39,525 nt of DNA from a bacterium (GCA_016781505.1 JADDQF010000035.1:1-39525), one strand, 5' to 3'. Shown: positions 24,584-34,059, numbered from the stretch's first letter. The notes: a model not told the origin generated them from the letters alone. Program-made: numbers and translations.

Positions 24584-25279
24584 TTAATCGCTACTGCATT
24601 CCCGGCGTGTCACTCGTCCAAAAATATGCCCACGCTCACCTTGGCGGCGCGGCTGATCAGCCGCAAAACACCAGCGTGTCCCAACGTCCGCCAAAGCCGG
24701 CGCTATCCGATCAAGCACATGCAGTGGCACAAACGCAGCCCGCAGAAATGGCTCATCCCAGAAGAAGAGCTCCATCTGCCAGCTGGTGTCGGGCAATAAT
24801 CTGTGTAGCTGCTCCACGGTATAGCCATTGCGTACATGGCCAAACACATGATTGGCATACGGCTGCACAAACGAAGGCCACAGCCTTGCAGCGCGGGCCG
24901 GGGTGCTGAACCACAGCGTGCCGCCGGGAGCCAGTACGCGCAGCAGCTCGTGCATAACCTTACGATCCTGCTCAATATGCTCAAGCACGTCAAAGGCCAG
25001 GATGCAGCTGAATCGCCCATCACCGATCGGCAGCTGTCGCGCATCGGCCTGGATAATTTCCGGCCCGCCGACCGAACGGGCCCGCGGAGCAAGGTCAACG
25101 CCAACCCGCAGCCGCGCAGCGCTTTGATACAAAAAGCTGGCGTCATCGCAGCCGACGTCAAGCATGCGCTCGCCGTGGAGATCGAGCGCAAGCACATGAT
25201 TGGCGACCAGCCAGCGGTAATACGAGGCAAAATATGGCCGTGTCCGGCCAGGTGTTTTCAGTGATACACGTTCAGCCAT
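24584..25279 (-). CDS. SAM-dependent methyltransferase
   Basis: 231 residues from ATG 25279. Motif I is MLDVGCDDASFLYQSA, the acidic strand end is GVDLAPRA, and the post-motif FDVLEHI plus LLRVLAPGGTLWF block is canonical for Methyltransf_11. It overlaps the preceding GT4 gene by 22 bases, so the pair is coupled. It probably methylates a locus sugar or lipid intermediate (inference). An ATG at 25300 would add seven residues with deeper overlap. Confidence 0.85.
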   Translation of the reverse strand: MAERVSLKTPGRTRPYFASYYRWLVANHVLALDLHGERMLDVGCDDASFLYQSAARLRVGVDLAPRARSVGGPEIIQADARQLPIGDGRFSCILAFDVLEHIEQDRKVMHELLRVLAPGGTLWFSTPARAARLWPSFVQPYANHVFGHVRNGYTVEQLHRLLPDTSWQMELFFWDEPFLRAAFVPLHVLDRIAPALADVGTRWCFAADQPRRQGERGHIFGRVTRRECSSD

Positions 25280-26457
25280 TGCAGTGCCAGCCGATCCCAA
25301 CGATAAGCGGCGCTACGCTTGCGTGCAGCCGCCGCCAATTGCGCTCGACCCTGTTGATTTTCAACGACCTCGATGATTCCGTTCGCCAGCGCTTCAGCGC
25401 TACCGGGCGTGACAAGCACACCTGCATCCTCGCGCAACATCTCGCCGCGATCGCCGACGTTGCCGGTGACGACGGGAACACCCAGGGCCAGGCTTTCCAC
25501 GATCTTAAGCGGTGAACGAGCGCGGGCAACGGCATCATCAGCAACCGGATCGACCGAGCACGTCGCGAGTGCCAGAAAGGTGGGCACGGCCGAGGCGGCA
25601 ACCGCGCCAACAAACAACGCCCGCGCGCCTAAACCTAGCGCTGCGGCCCGCCGTTCAAGCTCGTGGCGATCCTCGCCATCGCCAACCAGCAACAGTCGGG
25701 CAGTCGGCACCCGCTCGGCAACCAGAGCAAACGCATCCAGCAACAGATCAACATTATGCGTTGTCTTGCTCAGCGTTCCGACATACACCACCAGCGGTTC
25801 GGAACCAACGCCAAGCGCGGATCGCAGTCCTGCTACCTGCCGGGTCGGTGGATCGTTAAGTCGCGCCGGAGCCACGCCGTTCGGCACATACTGTATCCGT
25901 GCCGCGGGCACACCCAACGCCACATAGTGCTGCTCTAAAAATCGGGTATTGACGGTTACCGCGCTTGCAACTTGGGGCAATTGGTCTTCCCAAAACTGCA
26001 CGACGCGCTGCTGCCAAGCGGCGCCAAAGCGATTACCACCCGCTTCATAATCATCACAATCAACACACAGCCGACGCCGTGAGCCCTGGGCTGCCAGCAC
26101 TCCCGCTAAGCCGTTGATGGGCTGCGGCTTGCATACATGGACAATGTCTGCGCCGACCTGAAACGCTGCCCGCGCCAGTGCCGCCGCGCCCAGCAGCGAA
26201 ACATACAACAGCGGCAGCGGACGATAATATCGACGCTGTCCAACCGGCCCGTACACGTGCATCTGGCCGACGTAGTGTACCACGACTCCCGCGTGTTCCT
26301 GTCGGCGCTGAGCGATTGGCAGTTGATCATAGGTGTGGTGCAGCAACAATAGCTGCGGCGCGTGCCCGAGCTTGGCCAACTCCTGGGCCAGGGGCAGCCA
26401 CCTGCCCCGTGGCGACGGATAATCAAGACTGGAGGTGCCTAGAAATGCGATCCGCAT
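25258..26457 (-). CDS. Family GT4 glycosyltransferase
   Basis: 399 residues with a GT-B fold. N-domain MRIAFLGTSSLDYPSPRGRW. C-domain VVYVGTLSKTTHNVDLLLDAF, VGDGEDRHELERRA, and a modified acceptor-side motif ARARSPLKIVESLALGVPVV, which keeps only the second glutamate of the usual E-x7-E. The lysine before IVE is common in one GT4 branch. It acts at the cytoplasmic membrane face in repeat-unit assembly. It is 29 bases downstream of another GT4 gene. Confidence 0.85.
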   Translation of the reverse strand: MRIAFLGTSSLDYPSPRGRWLPLAQELAKLGHAPQLLLLHHTYDQLPIAQRRQEHAGVVVHYVGQMHVYGPVGQRRYYRPLPLLYVSLLGAAALARAAFQVGADIVHVCKPQPINGLAGVLAAQGSRRRLCVDCDDYEAGGNRFGAAWQQRVVQFWEDQLPQVASAVTVNTRFLEQHYVALGVPAARIQYVPNGVAPARLNDPPTRQVAGLRSALGVGSEPLVVYVGTLSKTTHNVDLLLDAFALVAERVPTARLLLVGDGEDRHELERRAAALGLGARALFVGAVAASAVPTFLALATCSVDPVADDAVARARSPLKIVESLALGVPVVTGNVGDRGEMLREDAGVLVTPGSAEALANGIIEVVENQQGRAQLAAAARKRSAAYRWDRLALQWLNVYH

Positions 26458-26486
26458 CGGTTACCCGCGCCTCGTATCAGCCGCGA

Positions 26487-27677
26487 TCATAACACTCGTG
26501 GCGACGCCAGCCACGCGTCGGACTGCTCATCCTGCGCTGCAACCAGGGGATCGGAAATTTCCTCGATCAGATGGACCAGTGGCATCCACGAGGCCGATTC
26601 TTTGGAAACACAAATGTTATGGGTTAAGGGGTCACCCAAATTGTCTTGAAAATAGCGGAGGATTGCATGGCTGAGCGCTGCGCTGTCGCCCGGTGGCACG
26701 ATCAGCCCCGTCCGGCCATCCTCAATGGTTTCAGGCATGCCGCCGACCGAGGTCGCGATAACCGGCGTTTCAAACCCAAGCGCAATCTGCGCGACACCGC
26801 TCTGCGTTGCTTCCAGATAGGGCAGCACAACCACATCGGCCGCCGAGAAATACACGGCTAGCTCCTCGTTGGGCACGTACTCGCTGTAAAATTGCACCGC
26901 AGCGTTGAGGCCAAGCTGGCGCACCAGGTCGTGATAGGGACGAGCGTCTTCCCAAAACTCGCCCACAACCAGCAGCCGTACCGGCATTTGCTCGCGCACC
27001 GCTGGCAACGCTTTGAGCAAGTGGCGCAAGCCTTTGTAGCGCCGGACGAAGCCAAAGAACAGAACCACCGGCTCGTCGTCGGACAAGCCGAGCTTGGCCC
27101 GCGCTTCGCTCCGCTGCAACGGCGTCCTGCTGAACACATCGTAGGGGGGATGCGTTGTGCCTTTGATGTTGGCCCACGGCAGCGCCCGGCGCAGCAGCGC
27201 AAAATCTTCCTCGCTCATCACAATAAACGCATGGCCACGCCACAAAATCCGGCGCAGCAGGTACCAGTCGAAAACGCCACCGTCGGGCGAGATAATATGG
27301 TGACACAAAAACAGGATGCGTGTTTTGGTGTACCGCCGAATCATTCTGGTAAGAAAGAAAAGCATCGGTGACCAAAACGGCGTCCACCATTGCAGGATCA
27401 ACAGATCCGGTGCTTCGCGCTTGATGATGCGGAAGGTGCGCCACCATGACAAAAAGCTCATCGGCGTCAAAATGCGATCGCAGTCGACACGCAGCGCGGT
27501 ATCGCTAGGACTTGGGTCCATTGCCGTGTTGCCGGGATACAGCCATTTAGGATACTGCTTCAAATAGGAGATAAAGCGAACGCTGTGCCGCAAGCGTAGG
27601 TGCTGCACCAGCAAGGTTGTATAGTGAGCAATACCGCCGCGAAAGGGATAGGTCGGCCCAATGACCACAATTCTCAT
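26487..27677 (-). CDS. Family GT4 glycosyltransferase
   Basis: 396 residues. N-domain VVIGPTYPFRGGIAHYTTLL with the GGI loop. C-domain VVLFFGFVRRYKGLRHLLKAL, VVLPYLEATQSGVAQIALGF and SVGGMPETIEDGRTGLIVPP. The acceptor motif has Glu and Ala-Gln variants of E-x7-E. It resembles the first-step or early sugar transferases of Chloroflexota exopolysaccharide loci, though donor and acceptor are not readable. It is downstream of the LuxR-Kelch gene by about 51 bases. Confidence 0.85.
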   Translation of the reverse strand: MRIVVIGPTYPFRGGIAHYTTLLVQHLRLRHSVRFISYLKQYPKWLYPGNTAMDPSPSDTALRVDCDRILTPMSFLSWWRTFRIIKREAPDLLILQWWTPFWSPMLFFLTRMIRRYTKTRILFLCHHIISPDGGVFDWYLLRRILWRGHAFIVMSEEDFALLRRALPWANIKGTTHPPYDVFSRTPLQRSEARAKLGLSDDEPVVLFFGFVRRYKGLRHLLKALPAVREQMPVRLLVVGEFWEDARPYHDLVRQLGLNAAVQFYSEYVPNEELAVYFSAADVVVLPYLEATQSGVAQIALGFETPVIATSVGGMPETIEDGRTGLIVPPGDSAALSHAILRYFQDNLGDPLTHNICVSKESASWMPLVHLIEEISDPLVAAQDEQSDAWLASPRVL

Positions 27678-27728
27678 AACGTCGTTTTACCTCGCCATAT
27701 TAAGTGCAATTTGCAGTCAGCAGGACCG

Positions 27729-29216
27729 CTACGACCCAGGCAGCAAGGTTCGAAACAGCGCTTGGTAGCTATACATGGTTGTCGAGAACGCGCCAGGCCC
27801 GAGCTTGCCGCCGAGAATCATGATCGTTTCATCAAAAAGCGTCGCGCCGGGCTGACTGCCGATGATCGCCGGAGCTTCAAACGATTGCCAGCGCTCAGTA
27901 CGAGCGTCGTATTGGAGCGCATCGGCCGCCGCGTCGCCGCCAAAAACATAGATGTTCCCCAGTGCGACGGCGGTGCTAAACCTGCTCCGCGGGCGGGGCA
28001 AGGGCGGGCGATTAACCCAAGGCTGCGTGTCTTCCTGCGCCGGCAAGTATTGCTCATTATTTGCCACCGGCCCCGCCTTGTTCTCGCCGCCCAGCACAAA
28101 GATGCTGCCCTCGACCACGGCCGCATCGGCAAAGGCGCGCGCCGTGGGCATCGCTTCGAGCTCGCTCCAGGCGTTCCCGCTGGGATCGTAGGCAAACACT
28201 TCATCCCGGTAGCTCGTGCCATCCCAGCCACCAAACAGGTATAGCTTGCCCTCGAGCGCGGCCAAGCCATAGCCGCTGCGTGGCTGCGGCAGATCGGCGA
28301 GCTTTTCCCAGCGGTTGGTCCGCGGATCATAGCGTTCAAACGCAGCGACGATATCCTTTGGATCAGCCGAGCGGCGGCCACCTGGTATGTACAGCTTCTG
28401 GCCAATCGTCACAGCCCGCACATCGGTCACAGGCGTCGGCTTTTGCGCCCGCTCCTGCCAATCGCCGGAGCGGGGCTCGTACCGCTCAACCGTGTTGAGC
28501 ACGCCACGCTCATTTTCACCGGCGATCACAAACAGTTGCTCCCCAACCGCTGCCAGTGCAAAGCCGGCACGGGCGGTTGGAAGTGCGGCCAACTCTTTCC
28601 AGCGGGCTTGATTGAAACGAGCAGCCTCTTGTGTTTGCGCATCCCCTGCGTCACCCGCCCGCACCAGCCAAGCTACTGCCACACCCCCTAGCGTCAAAAC
28701 CAGCAAGCAGATCGCCAGCAGCGCAAGCATAGCCTTTGATCGACGACCTCGAGGCGTATTGACGGCTGTATCACGCGGCGCAACAGCTGGCGTTACCACA
28801 GCTGGTTGTGGTTCGGCTCGATCTTGGAATGGCGGCGGTGTTTCGGCTGTTTGCGGCAGTGCCCCAACCTCGGGCGCGCTGGCCCCGTTGTCGTCCGGCA
28901 GGGGTGCAGTGGTCTCCGGCTCTGGCTCGGCGACCAGCTCCTCGGCAGCAGGCAGCGGCAACACTTCGCTTTCCCCGACGGGGGATGGACCGGCGACGGC
29001 ACGATCAACAGTGACAATCCCGGTACGAACGGCGTACATGGATGCTTCAGTACGTGAGGCGGCGCCGATTTTCCCAAACACATTGCGCAGGTGGACCTTG
29101 ACGGTGTTGATGCTGATGCCAAGTTCGTTTGCGATCTGTTGATTGGAACGACCGCTGGCCACAAGGTAGAGGATTTGCCGTTCGCGCTCGCTTAGCTGTT
29201 GGGTCTCGTTGATCAT
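27729..29216 (-). CDS. Membrane one-component regulator: LuxR-type HTH, TM helix, extracellular Kelch repeats
   Basis: 495 residues. Residues 5-64 are a GerE/LuxR-type HTH (LSERERQILYLVASGRSNQQ and ELGISINTVKVHLRNVFGKIG). A Pro/Glu-rich linker (65-157) leads to RGRRSK and one transmembrane helix (161-186), which places the HTH inside. Residues 206-490 hold about six Kelch repeats, each with W-x-x-L or W-x-x-R, a GG-like glycine pair after a hydrophobic strand (IYVFGG, LYLFGG, IFVLGG) and a YDP or YEP turn. Kelch propellers bind sugars or proteins. The layout resembles ToxR/CadC-type regulators but with different domains at both ends. It has no receiver domain, so it is not a response regulator. 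In the middle of the glycan locus, it could sense extracellular glycan and control the locus (inference). Start ATG 29216 lacks a clear ribosome site but begins the HTH naturally. Confidence 0.85.
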   Translation of the reverse strand: MINETQQLSERERQILYLVASGRSNQQIANELGISINTVKVHLRNVFGKIGAASRTEASMYAVRTGIVTVDRAVAGPSPVGESEVLPLPAAEELVAEPEPETTAPLPDDNGASAPEVGALPQTAETPPPFQDRAEPQPAVVTPAVAPRDTAVNTPRGRRSKAMLALLAICLLVLTLGGVAVAWLVRAGDAGDAQTQEAARFNQARWKELAALPTARAGFALAAVGEQLFVIAGENERGVLNTVERYEPRSGDWQERAQKPTPVTDVRAVTIGQKLYIPGGRRSADPKDIVAAFERYDPRTNRWEKLADLPQPRSGYGLAALEGKLYLFGGWDGTSYRDEVFAYDPSGNAWSELEAMPTARAFADAAVVEGSIFVLGGENKAGPVANNEQYLPAQEDTQPWVNRPPLPRPRSRFSTAVALGNIYVFGGDAAADALQYDARTERWQSFEAPAIIGSQPGATLFDETIMILGGKLGPGAFSTTMYSYQALFRTLLPGS

Positions 29217-29288
29217 GCGATTAATCGGTCGTCCATTGGCCCAGCCAACTTTCCGAGTGATGGATCATGCCACACAACCATGCCAGCG

Positions 29289-31361
29289 TCAAGGATTGGG
29301 ACGAACTGCAAAAATAGTGACACCATCCGCATCGTAGACGGGAATGAACAGGGGATTACCAAACAAGAGCTCGGGCTTGATTGGCCCGCCTTGTTTGCCT
29401 AAGAAAACATGGGTGATCTGCTGCTCGCGTACCAGCTGCTCCAGCGCTGCTTGATCGGTCGGCCGGAGCGCGCGAATGCGTTGGTTGAGCGCTTCGACCG
29501 CCTGTTTGTAGGCAGGACCGCCATAAATATACATCGCCGGCGGAGTTGTAACCCACCGTTGCGCTAAAGGTAAAAGCCACCAGCCCGCATCTGTGCCACG
29601 CGGCGATCCGTTCAGCCAATCCGCGCTGTTGACCAAAAACCGTGCATCCGGCGCGGTATGGGTTGCCGCCCATTCCAAGGCTGGCATATCCGCCGGAGTA
29701 GCCAGCACCGTTCGCGCATTCACAACCGGTATTTGGAAACGATTGAGGTTCCAGGCGGGCGGCAAGGGTATTCCGCTCAACTGCCACGTGCCAAAGAGTG
29801 CAATTGCGGCGGCTGCGGCTCCGCCGACAAGCTTAGCTGCAGGGTGCACGGAGCGCGCGAGGAGCGGCCGCAGCCAGATTAATGCTTGGTCGATGCAGAA
29901 CGCCGCCAAAATCCCCACGGGCAAAAATAGCGCGATAATCACGGTCTGGTTGGTAACAAACCAGGATGGTGGTAGTCCAAGGATCGTTGGATTTGCCAAC
30001 ACGCCGAGCGCTGCAACCCACGCCGCGACGGCGACGATCCGCCAGCGCGCCATGAGCATAGCCCAGATCGCGCCGATGCCCGCCAGCGAGAACAACAGCC
30101 AGTTGTTGCCAACCAGCAGCAAGCCCCAATCAACACTGTTGTAATCAGCCGGGCCGGCTAGCTTTTGCGGCTGGACTGCAACGGGCACGAGCACCTTCCG
30201 CACCATCGTCATCACCCACGGGCTCGCCAAGAGCGCCGCCAGCGTGCCCATCACGGCCACGCGCGCCACGACCTGGCCTGCCTGTTGTGGCCGCTGCACA
30301 ATTGCCACACCCGCATACACCACCGCGAAAACCACGTAAAAGGTGAGCACTTGGTAGTGAATCAGCATGAGCCCGCTGAGCAGCAGCGCATTCAGTCCAC
30401 ACAGCCGCCAGTCAAACGTTGGCCGCTCAAGGAGGGCCACAAGCACGATCATCAAGCTCGGCAAAACCAGCAGACCCGTCAGCTGGGTGTAACGGCCCCA
30501 GGTGACATAGTAGGCGGGGAACAACGACAACAAGCCTACCACACCGCCCGCAATCAGGCCGGCCCGCGGCGAGCGTAGCAAAAACGAGGCGACGCCATAC
30601 ATGGTCACGGCCATCAGCGCGTTGAGCGCTTGTCCGCCCCACAGGACGGCCAATGCAATCGGAAGCGCGGCAACTACCTTGAGCGTCGCAATAACCGTGT
30701 GATAACCCCAGTGATACACCAGCGGGTCAACCGGCATGTATGGTTCCAGCGAGGTTGGAATGCGCCCGGTTTCGGCCACAATGCGCGCCAGCAGTGTATG
30801 GTGCAGGGAATCGACCCACAGCGGGAGTACCACACCGCGTATCTCCACCGCCCGGGTGAAAGCCACGAGCAGGAGCAGCCCAAGCCAGCTGCCGAGCAAC
30901 CACAGCGGTACGCGTCGACTCCCGCTGCGTTGCCAACACCAGCCCGCCAGCAGCACAACGCCGAGTGCTTGGCCACGCAGCACCGCTGGTGTTAGGTGTA
31001 GGCCGAGCGTACTGCTCCACAAAAACAGAAGCGGAACGATGCAGAGGCTCAGACTAAGCCACAGTGCGGGTGCGGCCAGACGCGGCAGACGCAGCTCGAC
31101 GTCGACCAAAGACCATACGATATAGCCGGGGCCAAAGAGCACAATGCCCGCTGCCACCAGCAGCCGCCCCACAGGTCCACTGGCAAAGAGCGCCAGCCCA
31201 AGCAAAGCTAATGTTATGGGAATCGCCGCCCGCACAAACACCGATCTTCTCCGCAATCTTGAAAAGCGATCACCTGGGCAGATGGACGTGTGTCGGTAGT
31301 GTACCAACCGGCAGTTGATTTTGGTGACGTTGCGCCGCCGGAAGGCCAACAGGACCGGCAC
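29289..31361 (-). CDS. Large polytopic membrane protein, GT-C-like glycosyltransferase or polymerase candidate
   Basis: 690 residues with about twelve to fourteen hydrophobic segments, then a soluble C-terminal part (about 560-690). The first large loop carries a WVDSLHHTLLARIVAET stretch with Asp and paired His, as in GT-C fold enzymes that use polyprenyl-phosphate sugars. Another loop has YHWGYHTVIATL. No specific family assigned; a Wzy-like polymerase is a second possibility. Start uncertain: ATG 31361 (AGGA five bases upstream) or GTG 31241 (GGAG seven bases upstream), the latter starting nearer the first membrane span. It is co-directional with the M23 peptidase upstream and the Kelch regulator downstream. 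Confidence 0.7.
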   Translation of the reverse strand: MPVLLAFRRRNVTKINCRLVHYRHTSICPGDRFSRLRRRSVFVRAAIPITLALLGLALFASGPVGRLLVAAGIVLFGPGYIVWSLVDVELRLPRLAAPALWLSLSLCIVPLLFLWSSTLGLHLTPAVLRGQALGVVLLAGWCWQRSGSRRVPLWLLGSWLGLLLLVAFTRAVEIRGVVLPLWVDSLHHTLLARIVAETGRIPTSLEPYMPVDPLVYHWGYHTVIATLKVVAALPIALAVLWGGQALNALMAVTMYGVASFLLRSPRAGLIAGGVVGLLSLFPAYYVTWGRYTQLTGLLVLPSLMIVLVALLERPTFDWRLCGLNALLLSGLMLIHYQVLTFYVVFAVVYAGVAIVQRPQQAGQVVARVAVMGTLAALLASPWVMTMVRKVLVPVAVQPQKLAGPADYNSVDWGLLLVGNNWLLFSLAGIGAIWAMLMARWRIVAVAAWVAALGVLANPTILGLPPSWFVTNQTVIIALFLPVGILAAFCIDQALIWLRPLLARSVHPAAKLVGGAAAAAIALFGTWQLSGIPLPPAWNLNRFQIPVVNARTVLATPADMPALEWAATHTAPDARFLVNSADWLNGSPRGTDAGWWLLPLAQRWVTTPPAMYIYGGPAYKQAVEALNQRIRALRPTDQAALEQLVREQQITHVFLGKQGGPIKPELLFGNPLFIPVYDADGVTIFAVRPNP

Positions 31362-31406
31362 ATGCCAGTCCTGTTAAGGAAGGAGAATGTTGGAGCGAAC
31401 GATCTG

Positions 31407-33008
31407 TTACGGCAAGTAGCGCATGGGGTTGACCGCCTTGCCATTGCGCTTAACGGTGAAGTGCAGGTGCACACCGGTGGAATATCCGCCGCCCCGCCGA
31501 TCATACGTGCTGCCCATCGAGCCGATGCGATCACCCGCATTTACACGCGCGCCAACTCGGACACTCGGCTGGCTAGTCAGATGACCATACTCCGTCACAA
31601 AGCCATCGCCATGGTTGATCTTGACACAGTAGCCATAGCCGCTGCACCAGCCCGCAGCGATCACCCTGCCGGCACGAGCGGCACGGACGGGCGTGCCTCT
31701 GCGGTTCGCAATATCCACCCCGTTGTGGAAGCGACCAATCCGGAAATTACGGTAGCCAAAGCCCGACGTTAGATCGCCCGATGTTGGCCACACCCAGCGA
31801 CCACTGGCCACCGGCGCAGGTGCTTCTGCCGCTTTCGTTTCGGCTGCGGGAGCTGGCGCGGCTGGCTCAGCCGGCTGCACCTCCACAACAGGCAAGCTCG
31901 GCACATCGGTCACTGCCGCAACCTGATCGGCAATGCCATCCTCGACACCCAGCAGGTCGGCGGCAATCCAGCCTTCGGTGCCATGGGGCGTCCGAACCTT
32001 GAACCAATTCTCGTGTCGCCCGATCAACGCGACTTGAACATCGCCTTGCAGCTTGGCAATCTTTTCAAATTCAACACTTGGCCCAACCCGGATGCGGGTT
32101 TCGTCGTCGAGCACCATGCCGACCGCAATCGCGGTCACTTCCGAAGCCGAGGCTTCGGCTGGCCCGGTGCCAATGGCCGTTGCGCTGGGGATGAACAGCT
32201 CTTCGCCAGGGAGCAATGCCCGCCCGGAGCTCAGGTTATTGGCCGGGAAGAAGCGGATGGTGCTGGACGGCACATGGTATTGCTCGGCGATACTTTCCAC
32301 CGTTTCGCCATCGACAACCTTGTGCGGAAACCCGGAAACCCGCGGAATACGCAGCACTTGCCCAATCGCGAGCATTTTGGGATCGATCTGATTCGCCGCC
32401 ACGATCGCCATCACCGACACATTGTATTGCTGGGCGATTTGACCAAGCTTCTCGCCGAGCGCAACCTTGTGCGTGGCCACAAATGCCGAGCCCGCAACGA
32501 CCTGGCGCGGCAGCAGGGAAGGCACGAGCGAATCCTGCATCTCGTTGACCACAGACACCCGCTGCGTTGTTAACGTATCACCCAACACCACTGGCACCGC
32601 TACCCCAGCATGGACCTCAAGCTCGTCCGCATCGGCGACATGGTCGGTTGCGACCGTGGCACCCTGCGTCCAATCCATGCCGAGTGCCAGCCCGGGAAGT
32701 CCGCGCGTCGCAATCACGATCAGCACCAGGCTTAACACCGTCGCATGGCCGGCAAAGCGGCGTGGCAGCATCCACATGTGATGGGGCGTGTGAGCCCGAC
32801 TAGCGGGATGCGTAACCGCAGTGTTGGTTGCCGCGGATGCTCCGCGTTCCAGATAATCAAGGGTAGCCCAAGCATTTTGGGCGGCGGTTCGTTGGCGTTG
32901 CCAAAAGAAGAAGGATAGGCGAGGCCGTCGCTGGATGAAGAGTTGTGGATCGTCTAAGACCGGCACATGATCGAAGTGCGATGCCCGATCGTGGGGCTGC
33001 GCGTTCAA
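31407..33008 (-). CDS. LysM, SH3 and M23-peptidase cell-wall hydrolase
   Basis: 533 residues. A cytoplasmic N-terminus (1-88) is followed by one hydrophobic segment (about 89-109) that anchors or exports it. Two LysM domains follow (about 179-222, HKVALGEKLGQIAQQYNVSV, and 228-274, HKVVDGETVESIAEQYHVPS), then an SH3-like domain (about 294-354, TRIRVGPSVEFEKIAKLQGD). The C-terminal M23 zinc peptidase (about 414-529) has His428 and Asp432 in HNGVD, His476 in YGHL, and His514 and His516 in VHLHF. It would cut peptidoglycan peptides outside the membrane, or act in septum or envelope remodelling. The start is TTG 33008, fixed by an AAGGAGG six bases upstream; a longer frame opening at 33086 has no site and reads through non-protein-like sequence. 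Confidence 0.9.
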   Translation of the reverse strand: MNAQPHDRASHFDHVPVLDDPQLFIQRRPRLSFFFWQRQRTAAQNAWATLDYLERGASAATNTAVTHPASRAHTPHHMWMLPRRFAGHATVLSLVLIVIATRGLPGLALGMDWTQGATVATDHVADADELEVHAGVAVPVVLGDTLTTQRVSVVNEMQDSLVPSLLPRQVVAGSAFVATHKVALGEKLGQIAQQYNVSVMAIVAANQIDPKMLAIGQVLRIPRVSGFPHKVVDGETVESIAEQYHVPSSTIRFFPANNLSSGRALLPGEELFIPSATAIGTGPAEASASEVTAIAVGMVLDDETRIRVGPSVEFEKIAKLQGDVQVALIGRHENWFKVRTPHGTEGWIAADLLGVEDGIADQVAAVTDVPSLPVVEVQPAEPAAPAPAAETKAAEAPAPVASGRWVWPTSGDLTSGFGYRNFRIGRFHNGVDIANRRGTPVRAARAGRVIAAGWCSGYGYCVKINHGDGFVTEYGHLTSQPSVRVGARVNAGDRIGSMGSTYDRRGGGYSTGVHLHFTVKRNGKAVNPMRYLP

Positions 33009-33015
33009 ATACGCC

Positions 33016-33022
33016 CCTCCTT
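33016..33022 (-). promoter_or_regulatory. Ribosome binding site that fixes a TTG start
   Basis: AAGGAGG on the minus strand, six bases before TTG 33008. It decides the start of the M23 peptidase. Confidence 0.8.
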
Positions 33023-33103
33023 GGGTAGGCCAATGCTCGCGGCACGCGGGTACACCGCAGCAAACTATGACCACACGGGCAAACATGGCCCATGGCTTCG
33101 GCT

Positions 33104-33132
33104 ACGATACCCGAAAATCAGCCATTTGTCAA
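33104..33132 (-). promoter_or_regulatory. Sigma70-type promoter of the M23 peptidase and downstream genes
   Basis: Minus strand: perfect TTGACA, 17 bases, TATCGT. It leaves a leader of about 90 bases before the TTG start. It may be the promoter of the upstream part of the glycan locus. Confidence 0.6.
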
Positions 33133-33190
33133 TCTTTTGTCAGATTATGGCAGCGCCCGAAGGTACGCGGAGTGGACATCCGATTGGAGG

Positions 33191-34033
33191 TTATCGACGC
33201 TGGACCACCAACACCAGTGGCAGCTTGTCAAACGAGTCGACTTGCACGTTTGCTTGATCAGTTTTGACATACAAACCCGTGGAGCTGCCGCCATCCAGAT
33301 TTAATGCCGCGTCGAGCTCAAGGTCTGAGTTTTTCAAAACATTGGCCAGCTCTGGCAGCGTGAATGTATTTGTGTCGCTGACGATCAGCAGAATCCGCCC
33401 ATGAATATCACGGGCGATCACGCTGCGCCGCGAGCGATCATTATCAGGTTCCAGGTCCGAAACAACGCCGCCCGGCTGAATCAGCATCGGCGAGGACTGC
33501 ATCGCCTGCTGTAACGTTTCATCGGGATCGAAGGGCTGCTGGCGCAGGGAGCGAAGCTCAAACTGGCCTTGGGCGTTGACGACCACCATGCCGCCAAAGC
33601 CTTCGTACGATTCGCCCGTGCGAATACCGTCAAAAATAACCAACGCGGTCGCTTTGCCTTGTTGATCAAAATAGCCGCCGTTGATGATCGCCAGCGGCTT
33701 GATCGCTTCGTACCATTCGCGCAGTGAGCCAGCGTTGGCCACATCATACTTTACCCGAATGGAGTAGGATGCCGGGTCGAGCCGCACCATCGTCAGATGG
33801 CCCGCTTGCCCGTTCACATCGAAGCGCGCCGAGCGCAGCTCCATCGCGCTGTCGATCTGTTGCCAGGTGGTGGCTGGCGCAGATGCAGCCGCAGCCGCAA
33901 GTGGCTGCCCCACGCCGGAAAGCGGTGCGGAAGCGGCCGGTTGTGGCTGGAGCGGCTCAACCTTGCAGCCGAACAACACGCCAGCAACTAAAACGAAAAT
34001 GGGAAGGCTGTGACGCAGCCGCGGCCTGGGCAT
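33191..34033 (-). CDS. Lipoprotein of the phosphodiester glycosidase (NAGPA) family
   Basis: 280 residues. A lipoprotein signal ends in LFGC with Cys23, then a low-complexity Ala/Pro linker. The catalytic-type domain (about 70-278) shows LAIINGGYFDQQGKATALVIFDG, GGMVVVNAQGQF, and near the end LNLDGGSSTGLYV. These match the NAGPA family (phosphodiester glycosidase, related to the lysosomal uncovering enzyme), in which the two glycine-rich DGG/NGG elements form the active site. It may act on envelope glycans outside the membrane. Start ATG 34033 has GGAGGAG seven bases upstream, preferred over the frame opening at 34120. It is divergent from mutS. Confidence 0.85.
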   Translation of the reverse strand: MPRPRLRHSLPIFVLVAGVLFGCKVEPLQPQPAASAPLSGVGQPLAAAAASAPATTWQQIDSAMELRSARFDVNGQAGHLTMVRLDPASYSIRVKYDVANAGSLREWYEAIKPLAIINGGYFDQQGKATALVIFDGIRTGESYEGFGGMVVVNAQGQFELRSLRQQPFDPDETLQQAMQSSPMLIQPGGVVSDLEPDNDRSRRSVIARDIHGRILLIVSDTNTFTLPELANVLKNSDLELDAALNLDGGSSTGLYVKTDQANVQVDSFDKLPLVLVVQRR

Positions 34034-34059
34034 GAACACACTCCTCCAAGTCGCACGGT

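Noticed and set aside
33009-33086. Upstream extension of the M23 peptidase to 33086
   Set aside because: The AAGGAGG before TTG 33008 fixes the start, and the extension would overlap most of the predicted leader.
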